From NCBI RefSeq assembly GCF_000718255.1, contig NZ_JOFJ01000025.1, positions 8,213 through 72,212 of the forward strand: 64,000 nucleotides of DNA, in the 5' to 3' direction. The position numbers were made by a program, and so were the translations under genes. The notes under the pieces were generated by a model. That model was not told the DNA's origin, did not search any database, and worked only from the letters and a program-made list of their open reading frames with translations. The stretch is from Spirillospora albida. Its GTDB lineage: Bacteria > Actinomycetota > Actinomycetes > Streptosporangiales > Streptosporangiaceae. Numbering within the stretch: the stretch's first letter is position 1; each line of letters opens with the position of its first letter. Below are positions 42,168 to 50,819 of the stretch, piece by piece.

Positions 42168-42638
42168 ATGGGCAGGGCCCATCGGTATGAGGTGGACGTC
42201 GTCTGGACCGGCGACCTCGGGAGCGGGACGAGTGGCTACCGGGACTACGCGCGTGCGCATGAGGTGTCGGGGGAGGGGAAGCCGGTCATTCTCGGGTCGT
42301 CCGACCCCGCTTTCCGGGGGGATCCGGGGCGGTGGAATCCCGAGGAGCTGCTGGTGGCCTCGCTGGCGCAGTGCCACATGCTGTGGTTCCTGCACCTGTG
42401 CTCGGCGGACGGGGTGATCGTCACCGGGTACGCCGACCGGCCGCGCGGGACGATGGTCGAGACGCCGGACGGCGGTGGCCGGTTCGAGGAGGTCGTGTTG
42501 CGGCCGAAGGTCATCGTGGCGATGGAGGAGCAGGCCGCGCGGACGGGCGCGCTGCACGAGCGGGCGCACGAGCTGTGCTTCATCGCGAACTCGGTCGACT
42601 TCCCGGTGCGGCATGAGGCGGTCGTCCAGGTCGCCTGA
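42168..42638 (+). CDS. OsmC-family peroxiredoxin-like protein
   Basis: The 156-residue protein matches the OsmC fold: HRYEVDVVWTGDLGSGTSGY, NPEELLVASLAQCHMLWFLH with a redox Cys, and a second Cys in ARTGALHERAHELCFIANSV. Such proteins reduce organic hydroperoxides using paired cysteines. ATG at 42168 has GGGAGG upstream. It converges with a TetR gene; not part of an obvious operon. Confidence 0.88.
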   Translation: MGRAHRYEVDVVWTGDLGSGTSGYRDYARAHEVSGEGKPVILGSSDPAFRGDPGRWNPEELLVASLAQCHMLWFLHLCSADGVIVTGYADRPRGTMVETPDGGGRFEEVVLRPKVIVAMEEQAARTGALHERAHELCFIANSVDFPVRHEAVVQVA

Positions 42639-42647
42639 CCGGCGTCT

Positions 42648-43196
42648 TCAGGACAGTGCGGCCTTGGCCAGGTGGGTCAGGGCCGCGGTGATCCGGTCGG
42701 GGGTCAGGCCCCGGTCGCGCTGGTAGGTGTAGAGGTCGGGGGCCAGGGGGGCCAGGAGGGTGTCGGCCAGGGCGTCGGGGGCGGGGGTTCCGGCGGCGGT
42801 CACCAGGGCGTGGACGTGGGCGCGCCAGAAGCCGTAGGCGCCGGTCTCGAAGCGCGAGCGGCCGGTCTCGGCGCCGAGGACGAGGTGGGCGTGGTCCTCC
42901 AGGAGTTCCACCATGGCGGAGTAGAAGGCGGCCAGGCGTTCGGCGGGGGGCGCGCCGGGGCCGAGCGGGGGTTCGCCGCGCAGCAGTTTCTCCTGCAGGA
43001 CGCGCTCGTGCTCGTCCAGGAGGGCCAGGGCGATCGAGGCGCGGTCGGGGTAGCGGCGGTAGAGGGTGCCGCGGCCCACGCCCGCCGCGCGGGCGATGTC
43101 GTCCATGGTCACGTTCGGGGCGCCCTCGGCGGCGAACAGCGCGGCCGCCGCCTCGAGGATCCGGGCCCTGTTGCGGGCCGCGTCCGCTCTCTCCAT
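42648..43196 (-). CDS. TetR-family regulator of the azoR-SMR unit
   Basis: The 182-residue protein has the TetR HTH (RARILEAAAALFAAEGAPNV, DIARAAGVGRGTLYRRYPDR) and a helical C-terminal domain. It is divergent from azoR with two inverted repeats in the 81-bp gap, so autoregulation and control of azoR and the SMR gene is likely. Confidence 0.92.
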   Translation of the reverse strand: MERADAARNRARILEAAAALFAAEGAPNVTMDDIARAAGVGRGTLYRRYPDRASIALALLDEHERVLQEKLLRGEPPLGPGAPPAERLAAFYSAMVELLEDHAHLVLGAETGRSRFETGAYGFWRAHVHALVTAAGTPAPDALADTLLAPLAPDLYTYQRDRGLTPDRITAALTHLAKAALS

Positions 43197-43209
43197 GCCC
43201 GGAGTCTAC

Positions 43210-43230
43210 AAGTGGACAGAGCGTCCGGTT
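43210..43230. promoter_or_regulatory. TetR operator copy 1 (imperfect)
   Basis: AAGTGGACA-GAG-CGTCCGGTT, a 21-bp inverted repeat with two mismatches. Its pair 13 bp further right has the same arms. Confidence 0.7.
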
Positions 43231-43243
43231 GTTCGTAGAGTGC

Positions 43244-43264
43244 AAGCGGACACGGTGTCCACTT
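43244..43264. promoter_or_regulatory. TetR operator copy 2
   Basis: AAGCGGACA-CGG-TGTCCACTT, nearly perfect, ending 13 bp before the azoR start. Shared half-site AAGYGGACA supports a common regulator. Confidence 0.75.
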
Positions 43265-43277
43265 ATGGGAGGCAGAG

Positions 43278-43922
43278 ATGAGCCGGCTGTTGCACCTGGA
43301 CGCGAGCGCCCGCCGCTCCTCGATCTCGCGGGAGCTGTCGGGGGAGTACGCCCGGACGTGGCGCGCCGCGCACCCCGGCGGCGGCTACACCTACCGTGAC
43401 CTCGCGGCCGATCCCGTCCCGCACATCGGGGAAGCGTGGACGGAGCTGTGCGACCACGTCCTGGAACACGGGATCACCGACATCGCGCGCTACCGCGAGG
43501 CCGCCCGGACGCCCGCGCAGAAGGAGGCGTGGGGGATCGTCGAGCCGCTCCTGGACGAGCTCGTGGCCGCCGACACGGTCCTGATCGGCACGCCGATGTA
43601 CAACTTCTCGATCCCGTCGGCGCTCAAGGCGTGGATCGACCAGGTCACGTTCCCCCGGATGTCCCTGGCGGGGCGGCGGTTCGTGGTGACCGGCGCGCGG
43701 GGCGGCGCGTACGGGCCGGGCACGCCGCGCGAGCCCGTCGACCACCAGGAGCGGTACCTCCGCGACTTCTTCCGGGGGCATTTCGGCGTCGAGGACGTGA
43801 CGTTCGTCCACGCCGAGCTGACCAACGCGCTCGTCGACCCGGCGCTGGCGCACCTGCGCGGCGCGCAGGCGGACTCGCGCGCGGCGGCCCGGACGCGGGT
43901 CCGGGAGGTGGCGCAGCGATGA
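43278..43922 (+). CDS. azoR: FMN-dependent NAD(P)H azoreductase/quinone reductase
   Basis: The 214-residue flavodoxin-fold enzyme resembles AzoR: LLHLDASARRSSISRELSGE (FMN phosphate), VLIGTPMYNFSIPSALKAWI, and GARGGAYGPGTPREPVDHQE. It reduces quinones or azo/nitro compounds. It overlaps the following SMR gene by four bases and is probably induced through the divergent TetR. Confidence 0.92.
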   Translation: MSRLLHLDASARRSSISRELSGEYARTWRAAHPGGGYTYRDLAADPVPHIGEAWTELCDHVLEHGITDIARYREAARTPAQKEAWGIVEPLLDELVAADTVLIGTPMYNFSIPSALKAWIDQVTFPRMSLAGRRFVVTGARGGAYGPGTPREPVDHQERYLRDFFRGHFGVEDVTFVHAELTNALVDPALAHLRGAQADSRAAARTRVREVAQR

Positions 43923-44230
43923 GCTGGGCGGTGCTGGTGCTCGCCGGTCTGGTGGAGATCGCCTGGTCGCAGAGCATCAAGCCGACGGAGAACCTCACCC
44001 GGCCGCTGCCGACCCTGCTGTGCCTCGCGCTGGCCGCCGCCGCGATCCGGCTGCTCAGCAAGGCGATGGACGGGGTCCCGGTCGGCACCGCCTACGCCGT
44101 GTTCACCGGCATCGGCGCCGCCGGCGCGGTCACCCTCGGGGTCGTGGCGGGCGACGACCCCGTCAGCGCCGGACGCGTCGCCGCGCTGGCGATGATCATC
44201 GGTGGGGTGGTCCTCGCCAAGCTCGCCTGA
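43919..44230 (+). CDS. Small multidrug resistance (SMR) transporter
   Basis: A 103-residue, four-helix SMR protein with the essential Glu in VLAGLVEIAWSQSIK and the conserved AYAVFTGIGAAGAVTLG. Dimers export cationic compounds or guanidinium by proton exchange. SugE/Gdx-like or Qac-like type cannot be separated confidently. Coupled to azoR: together a detoxification unit. Confidence 0.9.
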   Translation: MSWAVLVLAGLVEIAWSQSIKPTENLTRPLPTLLCLALAAAAIRLLSKAMDGVPVGTAYAVFTGIGAAGAVTLGVVAGDDPVSAGRVAALAMIIGGVVLAKLA

Positions 44231-44249
44231 ACGGCGCCGGTACATGGGA

Positions 44250-44277
44250 CCGCCGCCCGGGAGTGGCCGGGCGGCGG
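44250..44277 (+). terminator. Terminator after the azoR-SMR operon
   Basis: A perfect 11-bp stem CCGCCGCCCGG (44250-44260) with 44267-44277, six-nt loop, and an outer GGTAC/GTACC pair. It shields the flhA promoter from upstream transcription. Confidence 0.8.
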
Positions 44278-44455
44278 GTACCGCGGTGCAAGGAGGAGTC
44301 CGGGCCGGGCTGGCCGAGCCGGGCGGGACGAACGTTCCCCGCGTTCCGGTCGTCGGGTGTGCCCCTCCCTCGCCGTCCTCGTGATTCCCCGAGAGCCGCC
44401 CGGGTCACGTCCGGACGGTAAAGGTTCGGCAAGTCGCGGGGCCGGGCGGGAAATC

Positions 44456-44483
44456 CTCAGGCCGCGCGCGGGTGCGCCGATGG
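44456..44483 (+). promoter_or_regulatory. Sigma-28-like promoter of the flhA operon
   Basis: CTCAG (44456-44460), 15 bp, GCCGATGG (44476-44483), exact consensus, 76 bp before the flhA start and separated from the preceding genes by a terminator. The remaining sequence from 44278 to 44559 holds no gene. Confidence 0.75.
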
Positions 44484-44559
44484 GGGAGTTCAGCCAGGAC
44501 GGCGACCCAGGGTTCACGGAGCGGACCGGCAGACCTCTCAGGAAGCGGAGGACACCGCG

Positions 44560-46599
44560 TTGCCGAAAGCAATGCGCCAGCTGGCCGTCCCGTTCGGCGT
44601 CATTCTGATCATCATCATGATGGTCGTGCCGCTGCCGACCGTGCTGCTCGACCTGCTGATCGCCGCGAACATCACCATCGCGCTCGTCGTGCTGCTCGTC
44701 GCGATGAACGTCAAGCGGCCCCTCGAGTTCTCCTCGTTCCCCGGCCTGCTGCTGATCCTCACGCTGTTCCGCCTCGCCCTGAACATCAGCGCGACGCGGC
44801 TCGTCCTGCTGAACGGCGACGCCGGCAAGGTCATCGAGGCGTTCGGGCACTTCGTGGTCGGCGGCTCGCTGATCGTCGGCCTGGTCATCTTCGCGATCCT
44901 GGTGATCATCCAGTTCGTCGTGATCACCAAGGGCGCCGAGCGCGTCGCCGAGGTCGGGGCGCGGTTCACCCTGGACGCCCTGCCCGGCAAGCAGATGGCC
45001 ATCGACGCCGACCTGAACGCCGGCCTGATCAACGAGGCCGAGGCCCGCCAGCGGCGCGCCGACGTCACCGCCGAGGCCGACTTCTACGGCGCGATGGACG
45101 GCGGCTCCAAGTTCGTCAAGGGCGACGCGATCGCCGCCATCATCATCACGATCATCAACCTGGTCGGCGGGTTCGCCGTCGGGGTGATGCAGCACAAGAT
45201 GGCGCCCGGCGAGGCGATGCACACCTACAGCCTGCTGAGCATCGGCGACGGCCTCGTCTCCCAGATCCCCGCGCTGCTGCTGTCGGTCGCGACCGGCCTG
45301 ATCGTCACCCGGTCCAGCGGCGACGGCGACATGAGCAGCACCGTCACCCGCCAGCTCGGCCAGCAGAAGCGGGCCCTGCAGGTCGGCGGCGGCGCCGCGC
45401 TGGCGCTCGTCCTGATCCCCGGGCTGCCGAAGCTGCCCTTCATGATCATCGGCGGGATCGCCCTGCTCATCGCGCAGCGGGTCAAGGAGGAGCCGGCGGA
45501 GGCCGCGCAGGACGAGGCCATGGAGCTGGACGCCCCCTCGCCCGACTCGCCCGAGGCGCTGCTCGGCGAGATCCGGGTCGACCCGCTGGAGCTGGCGCTC
45601 TCGCCCGACCTGGTCGACCTCGTGGACGCCGCGGGCGGCGACCTGCTGGAGCGGGTCCGCGCGCTGCGCCGGAAGATCGCGATGGAGATCGGCGTGATCA
45701 TGCCGCCGGTGCACACCCGCGACGACCTGGACCTGCCGCTGTCCACCTACGTCATCCGCATCAACGGCGTGGAGGTCGCCCGGGGGCAGGCGCCGCCCGG
45801 GACCGTCCTCGCCATCGGCGACGACCTCGGCGGACTGCCGGGCCGCGCCGGGCAGGAGCCGGTGTTCGGCCTGCCGGGCAAGTGGGTGCCCGCCGAGCTG
45901 CGGCACCAGGCCGAGCTCACCGGCGCCACCGTCGTCGACCGCGCGTCCGTCATCATCACCCACCTCGCCGAGGTGGTCCGGGCGGGTGCCGCGCGGCTCC
46001 TCGGCCGCGAGGACGTCCGGGCGCTCACCGAGTCCGTCCGCCGCAGCCACCCGGTGGTGGTGGAGGAGCTCACCCCGTCGTTGCTCAGCCTGGGCCAGGT
46101 CCAGCTCGTCCTGCAGTCGCTGCTGGACGAGGGCGTGTCCGTCCGGGACCTCGTGCGGATCTTCGAGTCGCTGTCACTGGCGGCGAAGGCCTCCACCGAC
46201 CCCGAGTCGCTCACCGAGGCCGCGCGGGCCGCGCTCGGTCCCGCCATCGCGGCGCAGTACGCGGTCGGCGGCCGGCTGCCGGTCCTGACCCTGGACCCGC
46301 GCCTGGAGCAGGGCCTGCTGGAGTCGCTGCGGCCCACCGAGCAGGGCCTTCAGCTGCTGCTGGACGGGGCGCGCGCCGAGCTGCTGCTCGGCCGGGTCGC
46401 GCTGCTCGCCGAGGCCGCCGAGCAGCAGGGCGTCACCGCCGTGCTGGTCTGCTCCCCGCAGCTGCGGATGCCGCTGCGCCGCCTGCTGAAGATGACCACG
46501 CCGCGCCTGCCGCTGCTGTCGTACACCGAGATCGCCGAATGCCAGTCCGAAGTCGAGACCGTGGGGGTTGTGACCGATGCCGAAGCGCTTGCTGCTTGA
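44560..46599 (+). CDS. flhA: FlhA, flagellar export gate protein
   Basis: FlhA is the largest export-gate subunit; its cytoplasmic ring receives substrates and chaperones. Residues 1-300 contain eight hydrophobic helices with LLVAMNVKRPLEFSSFPGLL, LFRLALNISATRLVLLNGDA and the conserved FTLDALPGKQMAIDADLNAG; residues 330-679 form the cytoplasmic domain. Start TTG at 44560 has GGAGG eight bases upstream. It overlaps the next gene by 23 bases. flhB lies 44 kb away in the other flagellar block. Confidence 0.95.
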   Translation: MPKAMRQLAVPFGVILIIIMMVVPLPTVLLDLLIAANITIALVVLLVAMNVKRPLEFSSFPGLLLILTLFRLALNISATRLVLLNGDAGKVIEAFGHFVVGGSLIVGLVIFAILVIIQFVVITKGAERVAEVGARFTLDALPGKQMAIDADLNAGLINEAEARQRRADVTAEADFYGAMDGGSKFVKGDAIAAIIITIINLVGGFAVGVMQHKMAPGEAMHTYSLLSIGDGLVSQIPALLLSVATGLIVTRSSGDGDMSSTVTRQLGQQKRALQVGGGAALALVLIPGLPKLPFMIIGGIALLIAQRVKEEPAEAAQDEAMELDAPSPDSPEALLGEIRVDPLELALSPDLVDLVDAAGGDLLERVRALRRKIAMEIGVIMPPVHTRDDLDLPLSTYVIRINGVEVARGQAPPGTVLAIGDDLGGLPGRAGQEPVFGLPGKWVPAELRHQAELTGATVVDRASVIITHLAEVVRAGAARLLGREDVRALTESVRRSHPVVVEELTPSLLSLGQVQLVLQSLLDEGVSVRDLVRIFESLSLAAKASTDPESLTEAARAALGPAIAAQYAVGGRLPVLTLDPRLEQGLLESLRPTEQGLQLLLDGARAELLLGRVALLAEAAEQQGVTAVLVCSPQLRMPLRRLLKMTTPRLPLLSYTEIAECQSEVETVGVVTDAEALAA

Positions 46600-47848
46600 G
46601 GGAACCGACATCGAGAAACTGCTGACGCAGGTCCGTGAGGAGCACGGCCCGCAGGTCTCGATCGTGTCCGCCGACCGCGTCCGCAGTGGCGGTTTCGCCG
46701 GTTTCTTCGCCCGCCAGCACTACGAGCTCACCGTCGAGGTCGGCGGCGACGACGAGACGGTGAAGGAGCCCGCGCGCGGCGTCCCGGCCAAGGACGACGC
46801 GGCGGACGTCGACCCCGTCGCGGCGCTGCTCGCCCGGACCGAGGAGCGGGAGCGCGTCCTTTCCGCCCCCACCGCCCCGGCTCAGGCCCCGGCTCCCTCC
46901 ACCACGCCGGTCGTGCCGCCCGGGTTCACCCCCGCCGGCGGCGACACCGCGTTCGCCCAGGTGTTCGCCCAGGCCGCCGCGCAGGTGCCGGGCGCGTTCG
47001 CCCGGACGGCCGACGCCGCGACCGCTGCCGTCCCGGCCCCGGTCGCCGCGCAGGCCCCGGCGCAGGCGCAGGCCCCGGCCGTCGTCGACCGGGCCTTCGC
47101 CGACGTGCTCGCCGCCGAGCGGCTGGACACCGCGGGCACCTACCGTCCCGCCGCCGCGACCGCCGCCCAGGCGTTCCAGGCCCCGGTCGTCGAGGCGGAC
47201 CGGCCGCACGAGGAGTGGCTGCGCGGGCTCGGCATGCCCGAGCACTACGCGCGCCGCGCCACCGGCGCCGACCGGTACCGGGCGGTCACCCGGGCGCTGG
47301 CCGCGATGCCGGAGGCGCCCCCGGTCCCGTCCCGTCCCGGCGACGTCCTGGTCATCGTGGGCACGCCGGGCACCGCCGTGCCGCTCGCGCAGACCGTCGC
47401 GAAGATGCTGAACCTCGGCCCGTCGCAGGTCCTGCTGGCCGCGCGGAGCACCGCGGGGACCGGTATCCACTCGGCCCGCCGGGTGTCCGGCCCGGCCGCC
47501 GCGGTCCGCCGCGCCCGCAAGATGCACCGCGCCGACCTGCCGTGGATCGTCGTCGTCGACGCCACCGTGGAGGAGGGCAACGGCGAGTGGGCCCGCGAGG
47601 TCGCCGACGCGCTCGGCGCGTCCGCCGTCTGGGCGGTCGCGGACGCGACCCGCAAGACCGCCGACACCGCCGCGTTCCTCGGCACCCTCGGCCCCGTGCA
47701 CGGCCTCGCCGTCACCGCGGTGGCCGCGACCGCCGACCCCGCGAGCGTCCTCGGCCTCGGTTTCCCGATCGCGTACCTGGAGGACCGTCCCTGCACGCCG
47801 CAGGGCTGGGCGGCGCTCTTGTGCGAGCGCTTGGAGGACGAGGAATGA
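46577..47848 (+). CDS. FlhF-like protein with degenerate GTPase domain
   Basis: Position after flhA and the N-terminus (LLEGTDIEKLLTQVREEHGP, FFARQHYELTVEV) match FlhF, the SRP-type GTPase that places flagella. However, the expected P-loop GxxGxGKT reads VIVGTPGTAVPLAQ, lacking Lys and Thr, and the DTAG motif is replaced by VVVDATVEEG. Between lies an Ala/Pro/Gln-rich linker (about residues 90-190). The G domain probably no longer hydrolyses GTP. 423 residues; its stop overlaps the PilZ gene. Confidence 0.8.
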   Translation: MPKRLLLEGTDIEKLLTQVREEHGPQVSIVSADRVRSGGFAGFFARQHYELTVEVGGDDETVKEPARGVPAKDDAADVDPVAALLARTEERERVLSAPTAPAQAPAPSTTPVVPPGFTPAGGDTAFAQVFAQAAAQVPGAFARTADAATAAVPAPVAAQAPAQAQAPAVVDRAFADVLAAERLDTAGTYRPAAATAAQAFQAPVVEADRPHEEWLRGLGMPEHYARRATGADRYRAVTRALAAMPEAPPVPSRPGDVLVIVGTPGTAVPLAQTVAKMLNLGPSQVLLAARSTAGTGIHSARRVSGPAAAVRRARKMHRADLPWIVVVDATVEEGNGEWAREVADALGASAVWAVADATRKTADTAAFLGTLGPVHGLAVTAVAATADPASVLGLGFPIAYLEDRPCTPQGWAALLCERLEDEE

Positions 47849-48477
47849 CATCGATGGACATGCCGGGGATCAACTCGCTGGTCGAGCTGGTCCTGCCGGA
47901 CGGGCGGGTCTACCCGTCCCGCATCGAGGACTCCGACGGCGGCCGGCAGATCACCGTCGCGGCGCCCCGCGGCATCGGCGACCTGGACATCCCGCGGATC
48001 GGCGCGGCCGTCGAGCTGCGCTGGACGGGCATGCGCGGCCTCTACAGCGCGCCCGGCACCCTGACCGAGCAGCGGCACGGCATCGTCAGCCTGTGGAAAC
48101 TGGAGACCGACGGGAAGGTGAGCGTCGGCAACCGGCGCAGCGCCGCCCGCGCGCCCGTCGACGACCCGCTCCTGCTCGTCGACCCCGAGGAGGGCGGCGA
48201 GGTCTTCACCGGACGGCTCATCGACATCTCCGAGCACGGCGCGCGCTGCACGGGCGACGGCCCCGGCCTGGCCGCCGGGCAGAGCGTGGTGGCCAAACTG
48301 GTCCTGGAGGAGCGGATGCTCAACGTTCCCGGCAGCGTCCTGACGATCGGGCGCGGCGCCGAGGGCGCCGTCAACGCCGTGGTGGTCTTCGAGCCGGCGG
48401 AGCCGGACGCGGAGGTCATCCGGCGGCACGTCCTGCGCGCGCAGATCAAGGCCCGGAAGGCGGCCGCCGGTGGCTAG
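47845..48477 (+). CDS. PilZ-domain c-di-GMP receptor (YcgR-like)
   Basis: The 210-residue protein has an N-terminal YcgR-type domain (VELVLPDGRVYPSRIEDSDG) and a C-terminal PilZ domain with the c-di-GMP motifs RRSAARAPVDDPLLLVDPE (degenerate RxxxR region) and IDISEHGARCTGDGP (D/NxSxxG). In other bacteria it slows flagella in response to c-di-GMP. Coupled to flhF-like and the next small gene. Confidence 0.87.
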   Translation: MTSMDMPGINSLVELVLPDGRVYPSRIEDSDGGRQITVAAPRGIGDLDIPRIGAAVELRWTGMRGLYSAPGTLTEQRHGIVSLWKLETDGKVSVGNRRSAARAPVDDPLLLVDPEEGGEVFTGRLIDISEHGARCTGDGPGLAAGQSVVAKLVLEERMLNVPGSVLTIGRGAEGAVNAVVVFEPAEPDAEVIRRHVLRAQIKARKAAAGG

Positions 48478-48811
48478 CACGTCCGCGCTGCTCCTCGGCC
48501 TCGTCCTGGCCGGACCGGCGCTGTGGCACGCGTTCGTGGTGGGCGACCTGGAGGTCACGACCGCCCTGGTCCGCTACCTGATCGCCGTCGCGATCAGCGC
48601 CGTCATGCTCGGCCTGCTGCGGCGCCTCGGCGCCGCCTACGCCCGTCCCCCCGCCCCGCCGGACGGGCCGGACGGATCGAACGTGACGGTCACGGCCCAG
48701 GTGGTGAACCCGCCCTACGGCCGCCGCACCACCGATCCGCAGCCCGGACCGGCGCCCGGCGCCGCCGAGCCGGCGACGGCGGAACTGCCCGCGGCGCCGT
48801 CGCCGTCCTGA
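48470..48811 (+). CDS. Small membrane protein of the flhA operon
   Basis: The 113-residue product has two hydrophobic helices (about residues 5-20 and 30-52) and a Pro/Ala-rich tail with VTVTAQVVNPPYGRRTTDPQ. GTG at 48470 overlaps the PilZ gene by eight bases. Similar small genes are often in actinobacterial flagellar operons. Function unknown. Confidence 0.72.
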   Translation: MASTSALLLGLVLAGPALWHAFVVGDLEVTTALVRYLIAVAISAVMLGLLRRLGAAYARPPAPPDGPDGSNVTVTAQVVNPPYGRRTTDPQPGPAPGAAEPATAELPAAPSPS

Positions 48812-48835
48812 CCCGCCGCTCAGCCCGCCGAACGG

Positions 48836-48863
48836 CTCAGATCACCGCCGCGTCCGCCGATGG
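48836..48863 (+). promoter_or_regulatory. Sigma-28-like promoter of an MCP gene
   Basis: CTCAG (48836-48840), 15 bp, GCCGATGG (48856-48863), exact consensus, directly upstream of the methyl-accepting chemotaxis gene and downstream of the flhA operon. Confidence 0.75.
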
Positions 48864-48932
48864 ACAGAGCACCTGTCATGTCACATGTTCCGGCACGCCA
48901 AGGCGTCGGCCGGCTCAGCAAAGGACACAACG

Positions 48933-50627
48933 TTGACCGTCCACTCCACCGATACGACTCTCCCTGAGAGTGCCGACGCCGCCACCGGTGCGGCGGGACG
49001 GCGCAACCCTCTCCTGGGCTGGTTCGCCGACCGCCGGGTGAACACCAAGATCCTCGTTGCGGTACTGATCGTCGCGGTCGTCGCCGCGGGCATCGGCACC
49101 GTGTCGCTCAGCCGCATGGCGATGCTGAACGACAACCTGCACGAGATGAAGTCCAGCAACGTCGACCGCCTCGCCCTGCTGAGCGAGACCCGCGGCCGGA
49201 TCGGCGACATGCACTCGACCGCGACCGCCTTCGTCGCCGTCCAGGACCCGACGATCAAGACGTCCCTGAAGCAGGCCACCCTTCAGGCCACCGACGCCGT
49301 CACCGCGGCCTTCGAGGCGTACAAGAAGCACCTCGGCTCGGCCTCGGACGCGACGCAGAAGAACGTGGCGCAGTTCGATGAGGCGTGGGCGAAGTACCAG
49401 GAGATGCGCAACGCGATCCTCCTGAACGCCCCCGCTCGGCCGGTCACCACGCCCACGGCCGCCTCCGCTGCCGAGACCCAGAAGATCCTGGACGAGTTCT
49501 CGAAGAACGGCGAGCAGCTCAAGGTCTCCATGGAGAACCTGGCGAAGGCGGAGCAGGCCAACGCCAACGCGGTCGCCGACGAGAGCCAGGACAGCTACAG
49601 CGGCGCCCGCACCACGATCCTCGCGCTGCTGATCATCGGCCTCGCGCTCGCGGTCGGGCTCGCGCTGATGGTCTCCCGGATGATCGTCCGGCCGCTGACC
49701 TCGATGTCGCGCGCCCTGGACGGCCTGGCCAACGGCGACCTGACCGGGTCCGCCGACGTCACGTCCAACGACGAGGTCGGCAAGATGGCGGTCGCGTTCA
49801 ACCAGGCCAGCGAGTCGATCCGGCAGGCCGTCGGGGCGCTCGGCTCCAGCGCCGACACCCTGGCGTGCAGTTCCGACTCGCTGACCCAGGTCAGCGACCA
49901 GATCGCCACCAGCGCGGCCGAGGCCAGCGAGCAGGCCGACAACGTCGCCCGCGCCGCCGGCCAGGTGTCGACGAACGTCCAGACGGTCGCGGCGGGCTCC
50001 GAGCAGATGGGCACGTCCATCCGCGAGATCGCGCAGTCGGCGAGCGAGGCGGCCAAGGTCGCCGCGCAGGCCGTCACCGTGGCCGCCGCGACCAACGACA
50101 CCGTCGGCAAGCTCGGCACCTCCTCCGCCGAGATCGGCGACGTCATCAAGACCATCACCTCCATCGCCGAGCAGACCAACCTGCTGGCCCTCAACGCCAC
50201 CATCGAGGCGGCGCGTGCGGGTGACGCGGGCAAGGGCTTCGCGGTCGTCGCCGGCGAGGTCAAGGACCTCGCGCAGGAGACCGCCAAGGCCACCGAGGAC
50301 ATCTCCAAGCGCGTCGAGGCCATCCAGGCCGACACCGACAGCGCCGTCGCCGCCATCGGCGAGATCAGCGAGATCATCGCGCGGATCAACGACTACCAGC
50401 TCACCATCGCCTCCGCCGTGGAGGAGCAGACCGCCACCACCAACGAGATGAACCGCAACGTCGCGGACGCCGCGACCGGCAGCACCAGCATCGCCGACAA
50501 CCTGTCGGCGCTCGCCGGCGCCGCCCGCGCCACCACGGAGGGCATCACCGAGAACCAGAAGGCCGCCGCCGCCCTGGCGGACCTGTCCGGGCAGCTGCGC
50601 AGCCTGGTCAGCCGGTTCGAGTACTGA
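48933..50627 (+). CDS. Methyl-accepting chemotaxis protein
   Basis: A typical MCP of about 564 residues: first membrane helix (VAVLIVAVVAAGIGTVSL), four-helix-bundle extracellular domain, second helix (LLIIGLALAVGLALMV), HAMP, and the signalling hairpin with IAEQTNLLALNATIEAARAG and FAVVAGEVKDLAQETAKATE. An ATG at 48885 is in frame, but TTG at 48933 has AAAGGA upstream and better spacing, so I prefer it. Probably senses small solutes and signals through CheW/CheA not found here. Confidence 0.93.
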   Translation: MTVHSTDTTLPESADAATGAAGRRNPLLGWFADRRVNTKILVAVLIVAVVAAGIGTVSLSRMAMLNDNLHEMKSSNVDRLALLSETRGRIGDMHSTATAFVAVQDPTIKTSLKQATLQATDAVTAAFEAYKKHLGSASDATQKNVAQFDEAWAKYQEMRNAILLNAPARPVTTPTAASAAETQKILDEFSKNGEQLKVSMENLAKAEQANANAVADESQDSYSGARTTILALLIIGLALAVGLALMVSRMIVRPLTSMSRALDGLANGDLTGSADVTSNDEVGKMAVAFNQASESIRQAVGALGSSADTLACSSDSLTQVSDQIATSAAEASEQADNVARAAGQVSTNVQTVAAGSEQMGTSIREIAQSASEAAKVAAQAVTVAAATNDTVGKLGTSSAEIGDVIKTITSIAEQTNLLALNATIEAARAGDAGKGFAVVAGEVKDLAQETAKATEDISKRVEAIQADTDSAVAAIGEISEIIARINDYQLTIASAVEEQTATTNEMNRNVADAATGSTSIADNLSALAGAARATTEGITENQKAAAALADLSGQLRSLVSRFEY

Positions 50628-50643
50628 TCCCTTCGGGGACCGG

Positions 50644-50683
50644 GCGCCGCCCGCGCAGGGGTCACCCCCTTCGCGGGCGGCGC
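50644..50683 (+). terminator. Terminator after the MCP gene
   Basis: A perfect 12-bp stem GCGCCGCCCGCG (50644-50655) with 50672-50683, 16-nt loop, followed by TGTTCT. Begins 16 bases past the stop. Confidence 0.8.
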
Positions 50684-50819
50684 TGTTCTATGAGGTATTT
50701 CACCAGGTAATGCACGGTTTTGGTGACGGTATGCGCAATGTCGAGAACACACGGTGAAAGTTCCCCTAAAAGCTTGATCAAAATGGGCATTTCACTAAAA
50801 CGCGATGCACACTGTGGCC

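Noticed and set aside
41942..42169. Minus-strand ORF of 75 codons opposite the OsmC upstream region
   Set aside because: No ribosome binding site or family signature; probably non-coding.
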